Shown here in pieces: positions 51,997 through 62,500 of a stretch of DNA of 64,000 bases. Position 1 is the first letter of the stretch, and each line of letters starts with the position of its first letter. Both the position numbers and the translations under genes were made by a program. The notes under the pieces were generated by a model. That model had not been told where the DNA came from and did no database searches. It worked only from the letters and a program-made list of their open reading frames with translations. This DNA is from CAVVEQ01 sp963804865 (GTDB lineage: Bacteria > Chloroflexota > Anaerolineae > Anaerolineales > Anaerolineaceae), in contig CAWDSH010000042.1 in NCBI GenBank assembly GCA_963804865.1, positions 186,001 through 250,000 of the forward strand, written 5' to 3'.

Positions 51997-52836
51997 ATGA
52001 AGACATTAGCTGCTCATCGATGGTTATTGGCACTCATGGTGCTGCCGCTGATCGCGGGTTGTGCTTTTCCGATCACGATCAGCCAGGCAACCCAGCCTCC
52101 CGCGGCAACCGATTCTTCACAACCCATCGATCAAAACGCGATCTATACTGCTGTTGCACAGACAGTGGCTGCCATTTCTGCCGCTGAGACTGCTGCTGCA
52201 CCGGCAGCTACTCAGGAACCACCAAAGCCCGCCGATACTGTGGCTCCGCCCACAGCAACCCTGGAGCCGACTGCCACCCTGGAGCCAACGCCTTCCAAGC
52301 CGATGATCAAGGCCAATGTCGATACCAACTGTCGTTACGGCCCTGACCCCAATTATGGTGTGATCGGCTACTTGATGGTATCTGATCTCAAACAGGAGGT
52401 CCGGGGGCGCAATGGGAACAACACCTGGTGGTATATTGCCAACCCGGATTATCCGACCGCTTCCTGCTGGGCATGGGGCGATTCAACTTCCGTGGTGGGT
52501 GATATCTCCACGGTACCGATCGTCAATCCTCCTGTACCCGGGCTCGAAGCAGGGGCATCCCCCTCCAACTATGTCGGTGCCTGCCCGAAAACGATCACAT
52601 TTATCGCCAATATTTCCAGTGGTGGACCCGCTACATACACTTACCGCTTCGAAGCTGCCAGTGGTGGTTCAACAGCCAACGCAACTGTGACGATTTCCAA
52701 CGCAGGTGGCGGTACCGTAACAGTGACAACGACCAAGGATTACAATTCGGATCAAGATGACAAGATCCGCATCCATATCGTTTCACCGGTAAATGTCTCC
52801 TCGGGATGGGGAAATTACAAGGTGGATTGCCCGTAA
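51997..52836 (+). CDS. Lipoprotein with SH3-like domain and beta C-terminus
   Basis: The 279-aa product has a lipoprotein signal (MKTLAAHRWLLALMVLPL, lipobox IAGC, Cys22). A Pro/Thr/Ala-rich linker (about residues 25-105) leads to a bacterial SH3-like domain (about 107-165, VDTNCRYGPDPNYGVIGYL...WWYIANPDYPTASCWAWGD) with a probable disulfide. A Ser/Gly/Thr-rich beta region of about 90 residues ends the protein (CPKTITFIANISSGGPATYTY). It is a surface protein. AGGAGG lies 7 nt before the ATG. Confidence 0.82.
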   Translation: MKTLAAHRWLLALMVLPLIAGCAFPITISQATQPPAATDSSQPIDQNAIYTAVAQTVAAISAAETAAAPAATQEPPKPADTVAPPTATLEPTATLEPTPSKPMIKANVDTNCRYGPDPNYGVIGYLMVSDLKQEVRGRNGNNTWWYIANPDYPTASCWAWGDSTSVVGDISTVPIVNPPVPGLEAGASPSNYVGACPKTITFIANISSGGPATYTYRFEAASGGSTANATVTISNAGGGTVTVTTTKDYNSDQDDKIRIHIVSPVNVSSGWGNYKVDCP

Positions 52837-52857
52837 ACAACAGCCAATAAATAATTG

Positions 52858-52901
52858 ACCCTTGATTCCTGAAAAAACAATCGGGATCAAGGGTCTTTTT
52901 T
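52858..52901 (+). terminator. Terminator after the SH3-like lipoprotein
   Basis: A 13-bp stem GACCCTTGATTCC / GGGATCAAGGGTC with one wobble, loop of 12 nt, followed by TTTTTT. Confidence 0.9.
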
Positions 52902-52918
52902 GTAAGCGCTATTCTTAA

Positions 52919-53743
52919 TCACGTTCCCCAGTCGCGCAGGTAGAGGAAATCGTATCCCACTGTGCGGTTGCTCAATTTGGCGATGGGGGGCATGACCCGT
53001 TTGAACTGGTTCTTGCGAATCTTTTCGACCACCGTGCGGACGAATGAGTCTTCGAAACCAGCTTCAACACATTCTTCCGGTTTGTAGCGCTGGTCCACCA
53101 GCAGGAAGAGCAGTTTATCCACTTCCGCGTAAGTAAAACCCAGCTCCCCTTCATCAGTCTGACCTTTCCAAAGATCGGCAGTGGGTGGTTTTTGGAGGAT
53201 CACCTCGGGGATTTTGATAGCGCGTGCCAGCTGGCGAACCTGGGTCTTATAGAGATCTCCCAGTGGATTCAAGGCGCAGGCGGAATCACCGTAAAGGGTT
53301 GTATAACCCAACAGGATCTCAGTCTTGTTGCCCGTCCCGATGGCAAGCCCTTTGAATTCGACCGTTTGATCGTAAAGCACGATCATCCGTTCGCGCGCCA
53401 TGATGTTTCCCTTGCGGCTGGCATCGATATCCCCCAGTAATGAAAAAAGTGGATCAACCATGGATGTGATCTCGATGGTCCTGGATTGAACCCCGGTCAT
53501 ATCGATGATCAGCTGGGCATGTTCGAGCGAATCCTTTGAGGACGTTTTATACGGGAGGCGAATGGCAAGCACATTTTCAACCCCCAATGCCTCTGCTGCC
53601 AGGCAGCACGAAACCGCCGAATCAAGACCACCTGAGAGATTCACAACCCCGCGGGAGAAACCGGTGCGGGTGATCTCGGTGCGTATGAAATCGCAGAGGA
53701 TTTGACGGGTGAGATCGGTATTAATAGTGAGATCCTGCATCAT
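52919..53743 (-). CDS. nadE: NAD synthetase NadE (ammonia/amidotransferase-fed subunit)
   Basis: The 274-aa ATP-pyrophosphatase amidates deamido-NAD to NAD. The P-loop SGGLDSAVSCCLAAEALG is near residue 40; RLPYKTSSKDSLEHAQ, GTGNKTEILLGYTTLYGDSACALNPLGDLYKTQV and KPPTADLWKGQTDEGELGF are the family series. It lacks a glutaminase domain, but the gene just upstream encodes a nitrilase-type amidase (19-nt gap), so together they form a split glutamine-dependent NAD synthetase. Start ATG 53743 (or 53740) has a GGAAGG site; longer readings extend into the amidase gene. Confidence 0.93.
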   Translation of the reverse strand: MMQDLTINTDLTRQILCDFIRTEITRTGFSRGVVNLSGGLDSAVSCCLAAEALGVENVLAIRLPYKTSSKDSLEHAQLIIDMTGVQSRTIEITSMVDPLFSLLGDIDASRKGNIMARERMIVLYDQTVEFKGLAIGTGNKTEILLGYTTLYGDSACALNPLGDLYKTQVRQLARAIKIPEVILQKPPTADLWKGQTDEGELGFTYAEVDKLLFLLVDQRYKPEECVEAGFEDSFVRTVVEKIRKNQFKRVMPPIAKLSNRTVGYDFLYLRDWGT

Positions 53744-53762
53744 GCACCTTCCAAGTGTTTGA

Positions 53763-54617
53763 TCACCGGTCACAGCCCAGGATGCGGTCCAGCTCGTGGG
53801 AAACAAGACCGGTGCGCTCATCGCGCAGCAGAGGTAATCTCGCGCGTGATCGATGAAGCTGGTTCAGATCGAGATCTACAAAAGTGAGAGCTTCGGTGTG
53901 CAGCGCTGCGTGAACAAGTTCCTCGCCATCAGGATCATAGACCGCAGCCCCTCCCCAGAAATTCAAGCCATCCTCAAAACCAACCCGGTTGGTATGCGCG
54001 ACAAAAGAAGTGAAAACACTGGCGTACCCGCGAATGATATGGTCCACCCAGCGTGAGGAAGCCAGCTGGGGAGCAGCAGTCAAGCCGCGCCCTGGCGAGG
54101 CGGAGGTGAAAAGGAAAATATCTGCGCCATCCAGCCAGAGCAAATAAGGTGGGGAGGCATGCCAGAAATCTTCGCAAATGAGGATGCCCATCCGACCGAA
54201 ACGGGTATCAAAAGCCTGGATAGCATCACCCCAGGCGAAGAAACGCCCTTCATCAAAAAGTCCATAGGTCGGCAAATAGACCTTGTGATGGACATGCACC
54301 AGCTCGCCCTGTGAAAGGTATGCCGAGGAAATGAAGAAGCGGTTGCGTTTATCCTCTTCAACAAATCCGACCACCAGGTCGAGACTTCGGCTGGCTTCAA
54401 AAAGGGGGGCAAAAATCGGATCCTCTTTATGGGGACTATGCGCCACAGTTGGGACAAGATCCTGGAGAACATATCCGGTCAATGAGAGTTCGGGAAAAAC
54501 CAGCAGCTCAGCGCCGCCCTTTTCAGCCTGGGCGATGACCTCGAGATGCTTTTCGAGGTTGGCTTCGACCTTTCCAAGGCGGGTGTTGATCTGGCTGAGT
54601 GCGAGTTTCAATTTCAT
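53763..54617 (-). CDS. Nitrilase-type amidase, likely glutaminase partner of NadE
   Basis: The 284-aa carbon-nitrogen hydrolase has the Glu-Lys-Cys triad: LLVFPELSLTGYVLQD (Glu), VHHKVYLPTYGLFDE (Lys) and GILICEDFWHASPPY (Cys). CEDFWH, as here, is characteristic of the glutaminase domain of NAD synthetases. It lies immediately upstream of nadE and is likely co-transcribed, supplying ammonia from glutamine. ATG 54617 starts MKLKLALSQINTRLG, the standard N-terminus of the domain. Confidence 0.9.
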   Translation of the reverse strand: MKLKLALSQINTRLGKVEANLEKHLEVIAQAEKGGAELLVFPELSLTGYVLQDLVPTVAHSPHKEDPIFAPLFEASRSLDLVVGFVEEDKRNRFFISSAYLSQGELVHVHHKVYLPTYGLFDEGRFFAWGDAIQAFDTRFGRMGILICEDFWHASPPYLLWLDGADIFLFTSASPGRGLTAAPQLASSRWVDHIIRGYASVFTSFVAHTNRVGFEDGLNFWGGAAVYDPDGEELVHAALHTEALTFVDLDLNQLHRSRARLPLLRDERTGLVSHELDRILGCDR

Positions 54618-54652
54618 AACGATACTCTACCTGCAGAGCAATGAATAATATC

Positions 54653-55381
54653 TTACCTTACTTGCCTGTCTTTGTCAGCAGGTTGTCGAAAGGATAGTCC
54701 AAGGGCGAACAAGCTGGCAGCTAGCATGATTACGGAGATCCAGGCTTCGACTGGCCATTCATGCCACATTTGCTGCGGGTCGGCTCGAAAAATGGATGTC
54801 GCCAGGAGCAGGCTCGTCAGTAAAACCATTTCAGCGCAGGCGAATTGTCCCGGCATCTTATTCTTCCAGGTATGCTCGATCCAGGCGGAGAACACGAGCA
54901 TCAATAAGGTCATGAACAGCTGCAATGGGAAGCGGAGACTGAATTCGCCATAGGCATCCACCGATGACAAACCATACCAGGCTCCATCGGGGAGCTGGGG
55001 ACCATAAGCCACACCGGCGAACCATCCCCCCAGCCATATGGATGCGGACACCGGCAGGATCAAAACAGCGAGCTGGTCAGCCAGTGTGGTGATTTCTTGC
55101 GCGCGGAAATATGAAATGAGGAAGAACGCGAACGCTGCCCCAATGATGGCACCAGGCCAGGCAAGGCCTCCCTTCCAAAAACTCAACATATCTTGAACAT
55201 GATCATGAAAATACGATGCATGCGCTACCACGAAAGCCAGACGGGATCCCAACAAGGCTGCCAGGAGAATCCATAGAGAATCGATCACTCTCGACTCCCG
55301 TTCGGATTTATCGGCACCTTGATATAGCCGCCAGAGCCCCAGGCTTGCCCCGGCGACTAATAGGATGGTAAAGGTATTCAC
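54653..55381 (-). CDS. Lgt-like (prolipoprotein diacylglyceryl transferase family) membrane protein
   Basis: The 242-aa protein has about six helices and an Lgt-type core: LLGSRLAFVVAHASYFHDHVQDMLSFWKGGLAWPGAIIGA, and later YGEFSLRFPLQLFMTLLM. Lgt attaches diacylglycerol to lipoprotein Cys; several lipoproteins are encoded in this window. The sequence is diverged: the usual GGLSFHGG reads GGLAWPGA and the length is short. It may have another substrate. Start GTG 55381 has AGGTGA. It lies 35 nt upstream of the nitrilase gene. Confidence 0.68.
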   Translation of the reverse strand: MNTFTILLVAGASLGLWRLYQGADKSERESRVIDSLWILLAALLGSRLAFVVAHASYFHDHVQDMLSFWKGGLAWPGAIIGAAFAFFLISYFRAQEITTLADQLAVLILPVSASIWLGGWFAGVAYGPQLPDGAWYGLSSVDAYGEFSLRFPLQLFMTLLMLVFSAWIEHTWKNKMPGQFACAEMVLLTSLLLATSIFRADPQQMWHEWPVEAWISVIMLAASLFALGLSFRQPADKDRQVR

Positions 55382-55426
55382 AAGGTATCACCTGGTGGAG
55401 GTTTTTCCATGCTGCCAACTCTTTAT

Positions 55427-58400
55427 CTACGATTTCGGTTTACTGGTTTTAGGTAATTTACCGAGGACTTTATTGAGGAAGGTATCGACGATCTTGGGAT
55501 CGAAGCGTTTGCCGGCAGCCCGCGCTATATGAGCCCGGACCTTTTCCTCGCGCCAGGCGCCGCGGTATGGCCGATCGGAGCGCAGCGCATCCCACACATC
55601 CACGATCATGAAAATCCTTGCATAGAGAGGGATCTCCTCGCCCTTCAATCCCTGTGGGTAACCTTTTCCATCCCATCTTTCGTGATGACAGAAAGGGATA
55701 TCCACGGCAGGCCTGAGGTAGGCAATCGGGTAGAGCAGCTGTTTTGCGAAAACCGGATGCATTTTCATGATCTCGATTTCCTTGATCGTCAGTGGACCTT
55801 TTTTGAAGAGGATGCTATCAGGGATAGCCATCTTGCCGATATCGTGCAGGAGTGCACCCCGGCGGACGTGCACCAGGTCTTCGTCCTGGATCCCGCAAGC
55901 TTTGGCGAGTTTCAACGTAAGTTCCACCACGCGCTGGGCATGACCTTCGATTTCCTGGTCGCGGAGCTCAAGCGCTTTGGACCAGCCTTCAATGGTCGCA
56001 TCATAAGCAGTGGTCAGTTCGATATTGGAAATATTGAGCTTCTCGAATAGCTCCACGTTGTCCAGGGTGACTGCCACCTGGGTGGCCACGCTTGAAAGGA
56101 AATCCACCCATTCGGGATCAGCAGTGGGAGGCGTTAGATAGAAGAGCTCCATGATACCCTTGGGCTTTCCCTTGGAGATCAGGGGAATGGCTTCGTAATG
56201 ATGGAAACCTTTGAGAGATGCTTTCCAGCCACGGTCAAAGCCTTCTTTGAAATCCGAAGCGCGGGTGATATTGATGATCTGTTGGCTCTGAATGGCACGC
56301 CCGGCGAAATCATTCTGCAAATCAACTGGCGAACCAAATGCGGGGCGGGGCTCCAAACCGCGCCCGGCTGCAAATTCAAGGCTTTTGGCATCCTCGTTAT
56401 ATAAGAGAATGGATGCCGCCGCCACGTCCAGTTTGCTGGTCACGTGCTTGATGAGTTTATCCAGTACAGCCTGGACATTGAGGCTGGTACTGATCGTCAA
56501 ATTAATATCTCTTTGTGCGCTCAACCGATTGGCACGTGTTTGTGTCTGGGATAGGAGGATGGCACGCTGCATGGCTCCGGCTGCAATATCCGCTGCTGCC
56601 ATCAATAGCCGGACCTCTTCCCCGGTTGGATTGAATGTTTGCGCACTGGTTGTATGGTTCTTGCCCAGCCATACTGCACCAATGGTCTGCTCGTGTGTGA
56701 TCAACGGCAGGCAAATGATCGTCTGTACTCCTTCGATGAGATCCGGAAACGCCAGGTTGGGGTCTTCCTGTGCCCGCAGGCTGAGATAAGGCTTGGCAGT
56801 ATCCAAAACACGCATGCTGACTTCATTCAGCGAAGGATGGGACAAGTACTCCCAATCGTCCCAAAGACCCCGACCAATCTCGAATTCTATCTCGTTGGTG
56901 ATTATGTTGCGGACAGCCAGCGCTGCTGCCTGCCCCTTGAAGAAGCTCATCATGGTATCCAGCATGATGCGGATAACGTCTTCGCGGGTAATTGCATCCC
57001 GCAAGGCATTGGCCATGCGGGTGATGGCTTCGAGCTCCCTTTCCTTGAGGCGCCGGGCAGTGATATCAGAGACGATGGCAAGCACGCCCATCCAATTCCC
57101 CTTTTCATCCAACAAGGGCGCGGTGTGAATGGAAGTGATCACCAACCTGCCTTCCCGATGGATAAATTCCACGTCCAATTCCATTGGGTTTCCCTGGCGC
57201 AAACGCGGGACGTCTTTTCTAAAACTCTCCTTCTGGCTTTCTGTCATGAACTCATAGATGGATTTACCCTGTAATTCATTGATCTTATAACCCAGCATTT
57301 CAGCAATATATTGATTTCCGAAAGTGGTGGCGAAGGTTGAATCAAACATCCAGATGCCATCATGAATGGTCTCCACCAGTTGGCGGTAACGTTTTTCGCT
57401 ATCACTCAGTGCCAATTCGGATGTTTTATTGAAGGTGATATCTTCCAGGGTGAGGATCACTGCCTCAACCTCACCATCAGAATCCAGCAGAGGCGCACCG
57501 TTTGTAAAAATCCAGCGCAATTCACCGCTGCTTGTTTCCAGGCGAAATTGATAATTTAATAGAGGTTCCTTGGACCTGACGATCCGGGCGTAAGGTAGTT
57601 CAGCCGCTGGTATGGGGTAGTTCTTTTCATCAAGAGCACGCCAGAGGTTAATGTATTGGGAATATTCAGATGCGGCATCCGCGGTAACCCCCAATATTTC
57701 CTTTGCCCTGGCGTTGGAGAAAATGATACGGTTGCCGCGATCTGCCACCAACACCCCTGAAGGGCTGGTTTCCATCAAGCGGCTGAAGAGATCGCGTTCC
57801 CTGCGCAGCGCATTTTCAGCAGTTTGTTTCGCAAGGCGCGTGCGCACAGCGATCAGGCCAAATGCCAGGTCATTTGCGAGGTTGTTTAGGAAATTCTGTT
57901 GGTCCGGGGAGAATTTTTCCAAACGGTCATCATGAATAACAAGCACTCCAAAAGGTTTGGCTGAATCTAATAATGGCAGAACAAGGGCACTCTTGTATTT
58001 CGCGAGATCTTCATTTTCTTTCCATGTCTTGAAAAGGTCGGAGTCTCTGATATCGCGTAGTAACAATGATTTTTCAGAAGTTAGTGCATTGAAATCTTCT
58101 GCTTGTAATTCAGTATCCGCACCTTTGATCTCGAGCGAAGGGATTTCAAGCGTCGTGTTTCTCCCTCCCGCCACAGACTTGGGAATGATCAGATTCGGAT
58201 ATCGTTCATCCATCAAACCGACCCATACCATCTGGTAATGTCCCAACTTATGGACGTTTTGGCAGATATTATCCAGAAGATCATCTTCGGATTGAGCGCG
58301 GACGAGGATCTCATTACACTGGCTAAGCATCAACGCTGACTGATTGACCAGGGTCAGCTCCCTGGTGCGATCATGAACAGCGCGAGTCAGTTTTTGACTC

Positions 58401-59311
58401 TGGCTGAGAACACTGAAGACCAATACTGCAATGAGGGCAGCACATACCAGGCTGATAATCCGGACCAAATTGTAGTTTGCCTGAGATGCTGCCCCCCATC
58501 CATCAACTGGCAGAACAGCCATCTTCCATCCCTCAGCGGGAGCTGAGAAATTGAAGATCATGGCATCCTTATCGAGGATGATGCTGTCGCCAAAAACCAC
58601 CTGGTTCTTGGGGGTAACCAGGGCTACCTGCTCAACCTGCAGTGTCTTTTCTGTAAGGCCTGCATTCTCCAAAAGAGTATTGAGGTCAAACAGGATGGTC
58701 GCCAAACCCCAGAATTTGTCATTAAGGTATATTGCCTGGTGTATGGCCATCGTTTTATCGCTGGCGTTGATCAAGGCAGGGTGACTCAGGCTGGCATCCC
58801 CGGAAGCCAATGTTTTCAATACATCCAAATCAATCGAAGTTACTGAGGTGAACCAGTCATAACCTTTTGAGAATGGCTGGATTTCACGGGGATATGTGAG
58901 CTGGACTATTCCATCGGGAGCAAGGATGAAAGCATCAATACCTGAGATGTTTTGCGTCAGGCTATTGGCATAATTATTGAATTCGGCAGAGCTTACCTCG
59001 CCGCTGCTGATCAACCTGGTGATGGCGAATGCTGAAAGGCTCTCGGTAAGAGCTTCACCTGTTTTTATACCCGTTTCAAATCCATATTGAATGGGTTTGA
59101 ACTCCTGGATGATGCGTGTCCGTTCTTCGACCAGCTGTTCCCGGTAGTAATTACTGGTCAGGCGCTCAACCAGAATTACCAGGAGCACTAGACTGACAAA
59201 AGCAATGACCAATGCTGGCAACTGCGACCGGCTGAACAGCTCATGAAAAGCTGCAATGATCCGGTCGCGAAAAGTAGATTTGTGGGACGACTTGCTCTTA
59301 GTTTTCCCCAT
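55427..59311 (-). CDS. Membrane-bound CHASE/GAF/PAS receptor with HD-GYP output
   Basis: The 1294-aa receptor has one N-terminal helix (about 31-52), an extracytoplasmic sensor of about 220 residues (CHASE1-like: LTESLSAFAITRLISSGEVSSAEFNNYA), and a second helix (about 285-305). GAF (about 335-495), two PAS (about 510-640 and 645-765) and two more GAF domains follow. HD-GYP is at the end: GALLHDIGKMAIPDSIL and HHERWDGKGYPQGLKGEEIPLYARI. HD-GYP phosphodiesterases split cyclic di-GMP. No GGDEF or kinase domain is present. The C-terminus ends in basic KPKS. It is divergent from the neighbouring HD-GYP gene. Confidence 0.92.
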   Translation of the reverse strand: MGKTKSKSSHKSTFRDRIIAAFHELFSRSQLPALVIAFVSLVLLVILVERLTSNYYREQLVEERTRIIQEFKPIQYGFETGIKTGEALTESLSAFAITRLISSGEVSSAEFNNYANSLTQNISGIDAFILAPDGIVQLTYPREIQPFSKGYDWFTSVTSIDLDVLKTLASGDASLSHPALINASDKTMAIHQAIYLNDKFWGLATILFDLNTLLENAGLTEKTLQVEQVALVTPKNQVVFGDSIILDKDAMIFNFSAPAEGWKMAVLPVDGWGAASQANYNLVRIISLVCAALIAVLVFSVLSQSQKLTRAVHDRTRELTLVNQSALMLSQCNEILVRAQSEDDLLDNICQNVHKLGHYQMVWVGLMDERYPNLIIPKSVAGGRNTTLEIPSLEIKGADTELQAEDFNALTSEKSLLLRDIRDSDLFKTWKENEDLAKYKSALVLPLLDSAKPFGVLVIHDDRLEKFSPDQQNFLNNLANDLAFGLIAVRTRLAKQTAENALRRERDLFSRLMETSPSGVLVADRGNRIIFSNARAKEILGVTADAASEYSQYINLWRALDEKNYPIPAAELPYARIVRSKEPLLNYQFRLETSSGELRWIFTNGAPLLDSDGEVEAVILTLEDITFNKTSELALSDSEKRYRQLVETIHDGIWMFDSTFATTFGNQYIAEMLGYKINELQGKSIYEFMTESQKESFRKDVPRLRQGNPMELDVEFIHREGRLVITSIHTAPLLDEKGNWMGVLAIVSDITARRLKERELEAITRMANALRDAITREDVIRIMLDTMMSFFKGQAAALAVRNIITNEIEFEIGRGLWDDWEYLSHPSLNEVSMRVLDTAKPYLSLRAQEDPNLAFPDLIEGVQTIICLPLITHEQTIGAVWLGKNHTTSAQTFNPTGEEVRLLMAAADIAAGAMQRAILLSQTQTRANRLSAQRDINLTISTSLNVQAVLDKLIKHVTSKLDVAAASILLYNEDAKSLEFAAGRGLEPRPAFGSPVDLQNDFAGRAIQSQQIINITRASDFKEGFDRGWKASLKGFHHYEAIPLISKGKPKGIMELFYLTPPTADPEWVDFLSSVATQVAVTLDNVELFEKLNISNIELTTAYDATIEGWSKALELRDQEIEGHAQRVVELTLKLAKACGIQDEDLVHVRRGALLHDIGKMAIPDSILFKKGPLTIKEIEIMKMHPVFAKQLLYPIAYLRPAVDIPFCHHERWDGKGYPQGLKGEEIPLYARIFMIVDVWDALRSDRPYRGAWREEKVRAHIARAAGKRFDPKIVDTFLNKVLGKLPKTSKPKS

Positions 59312-59365
59312 CGCAGTTATATCTTACGCTTTTATCCCGGTGAATTCGCGCATAATGTAAAAATA

Positions 59366-59394
59366 ACTTTAGATGTTTTTCAATCATATGTCAA
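59366..59394 (-). promoter_or_regulatory. Promoter of the membrane HD-GYP receptor gene
   Basis: On the minus strand TTGACA (59394-59389), a 17-bp spacer and TAAAGT (59371-59366), about 55 nt before the ATG. In the other direction a weaker TTAACT with TATAGA at 59446-59451 (18-bp spacer) may serve the plus-strand gene. Confidence 0.6.
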
Positions 59395-59511
59395 TAGCCC
59401 TACTCTGACCTTAAGAAAGTGTTAACTTGAAATCGATGAAAATGCTATAGAATGATAAATAGGTCTCGCGGAAATTATCGGGAAGGCCTGGTTAAGTATC
59501 GATAATTTTAT

Positions 59512-62500
59512 ATGAAAACCAATCTGACCAAGTTAACCCATCAGGAGAAGGCACCTAAAACGATCGCCAGTGATCCGGCTTTTCGTAAGATCTTTGATTT
59601 ATCGTCAGATGGGATCCTTGTTATTGACCCAAATGAAAAAATAGTTTTCGCAAATTCGGCTGCGAAATCACACCTGGGATACGAACAGAAGGATCTGACC
59701 GGGGAAACCATCCATTTACCTCCCCACGGCAGCGAGTTGTTACCGTTGGAATTTGGCAAGAATCACTCCATTTATGGGATCGGCAGCCTCAGCGTTTCAA
59801 TTGATGAAATTGTGTGGGAAGGAAAACCCGCCAAGCTGGTATTTATCAGCAAGGTAACTGCCGATGATCAAATCGCGGTTGCCTTAAAAGAAAGTTTGCG
59901 TTTATTTCTGACATTAACTAGTAATCTCCCCGGTATGGTTTACCGCTGCAAGAATGATCAGTACAATGGACCATGGAGTATTTAAGCGATTACTGCTTCG
60001 AGCTAACGGGTTATGAAAAAGATGATCTCCTGATAACCAGGAAGATCACTTATGGTGATTTGATCCACCCGGATGATAGGGATTTTGTTTGGAGCACAGT
60101 GGAGCAGGCACTGCATAAGAAGCGTCCGTTCCAAATGAATTACAGGATCCGTACTGCTCAAGATAAAGAAAAATGGGTATGGGAGCAAGGTCGAGGTATT
60201 TACTCGCCCCAGGGGGAGATACTCGCGCTTGAGGGATTCATCACCGATATCACGGAACGTAAATCTGCAGAAGAGGCATTGCGCAGTAATGAGGCTCTTT
60301 TCCGGGCGGTATTCGAAAAGGCGGAAGTAGGTATCGCGCTTTTTGACTTGGAGCAGAAATTTATCCAATCAAATCTTGCGTTGCAGAAAATGCTGGGATA
60401 CTCCGAAGATGAATTGAGGCATTTTTCATTATTTGATATTTGGGATCCGAGTGACATTACCAATGAAAGGGAAAAGCTTAATGATGCCGCCGTGAATCTC
60501 GAGGATGTGATCCTTAAAGCAGAAAAGAGATTGATCAGAAAGGACAAGCAAATCCTCATTGCGCGGATGAATGCGACTTTAATCCGCGATGAAAATGGCG
60601 CGCCATTATTCGGAATGGTAATGGTTGAAGATGTCACTGAACAAAAAATATCCGAACGTGTTCAATCTGCCATCTATGAGATTTCCCAGGCCACCAATGC
60701 TGCATCGAATCTTGATGAGGTTTATGGGATCATTCACGGCATTTTACGGAACCTTATGCCCGCAGAGAATTTCTTCATCGCCTTATATGATCGTGAAACT
60801 GACCATATCGAATTTCCTTATTTCATAGATGAGTACGATGAGCGCCCCAAGCCGAAGTCCCCGGGTCGTGGATTAACTGAATATGTGTTAAGAACTGGCG
60901 AACCGATCCTGGTTTCTCCCGAGGTATTTCATCAATTGATCATCGAAGGCGAAGTGGAGAATGTTGGAGCACCTTCCATTGACTGGGCTGGCGTTCCGTT
61001 AAAACTGGGCAACAAGATCATCGGGGTGATGGTTGCCCAGAGTTACACGGAAGGGATCAGGTTCAGCTATCGGAACCTGCGAATGATGGAGTTTGTTTCC
61101 ACGCAGGTGGCGATGGCGATCGAGCGGAAAAGAGCTGAGGATGCCCTTATATCCGAAAAAGAACGCCTATTGGCTCTCTTCAAGGCATCCACAGATTCCA
61201 TTGTGCTTATCAGTCCCGAAGGTCGCATCCTTGAATGCAACGATGTAACCCCCAAATTATTCCGCTACACTTTGAACGAGCTTAAATCGTTAAAGATCGA
61301 TGAGCTGATCCCGAGGGAGATCGTGACGATGATCACGGATCTTGTCCAGGTGAACCTGGGCGATGAAAGCCTTGTGATCGAAGGAGAGGGGAGAAGGAAA
61401 GATCAAACCTGCTTCCCGATGGAAGTATCCACAAAGCTCACCAAACTTGGGAATGAGCGTGTGATCGTCGCCTATTTCCGCGATATCACCGAACGTAAAC
61501 GTGCTGAACTGGCCATCCGTGAAAGCGAGGTGAAATTCCGCGCTGTGGCGGAGTCCACTTCTGCCATGATATGCATCCACCGGGGTGAGAAATTCCTTTA
61601 TGCAAATCCTGCTTATGCCAGGGTATCAGGATACTCGCAGGAAGAGATGTTGAAATTGGATTATTTCTTCGATCTTACCAAAGAGGATCGCGCGATCATC
61701 AGTCAGCGGGTGGAAGCCAGGTTGAGAGGGGAAAATGTTCAAACCCGGTATGAAGTAAAAATACACGATCGAAAAGGCAGGGAATACTGGCTGGATGTGA
61801 CGGGCGGTATGATCATGTTCGAAGGCGCACCTGCATTATTAAATACTGCAATTGATATCACTGATAGAAAACAGGCAGAAGCGAATTTAAGATTACAAAG
61901 CACCGCCCTTGAAGCAGCTGCAAATGCAATCGTGATCACGGATCAAAGCGGAGAGATAAGTTGGGTCAATAAAGCGTTCACGGACCTGACTGGTTTTACG
62001 TTTAATGAATCCCTTGGCAAGGACCTTCATATCCTTTATTCGGGCGAACAGGATCAAAAATTTTATGACGAAATGCTGGAGACCATAAAATCCAATCAAT
62101 CCTGGCAGGGTGAGCTGATCAATAAACGCAAAGATGGCTCTTTGTATTTGGAGGAAATGTTCATCACACCTGTGGTGAATGAAAAAGGCTCCTTGACCAA
62201 TTACGTAGCCATCAAGCAGGATATAACGGAACGCCGTCACCGCCAGCAGGAACTGGAGACTATCAGCCGGGTATCAGCAGCGCTCCGAACTACCAATAAC
62301 AGGACAGAAATTTGTAATGTATTGGTTAATCAGCTTAGCGAGATTCTAGCGGCGGAAGGTATCACCATTGCCTGGACGGATCTGAAAACCGGTGGATCCG
62401 TTTATCTTGCTGCTAATGGTCAATGGGAAACTCTCACCGGGAAGAAACTTGCAAAGGACAAAGGTTTGATTGGAAAAGTGATTTCAAGCGGTGAGTTCTA

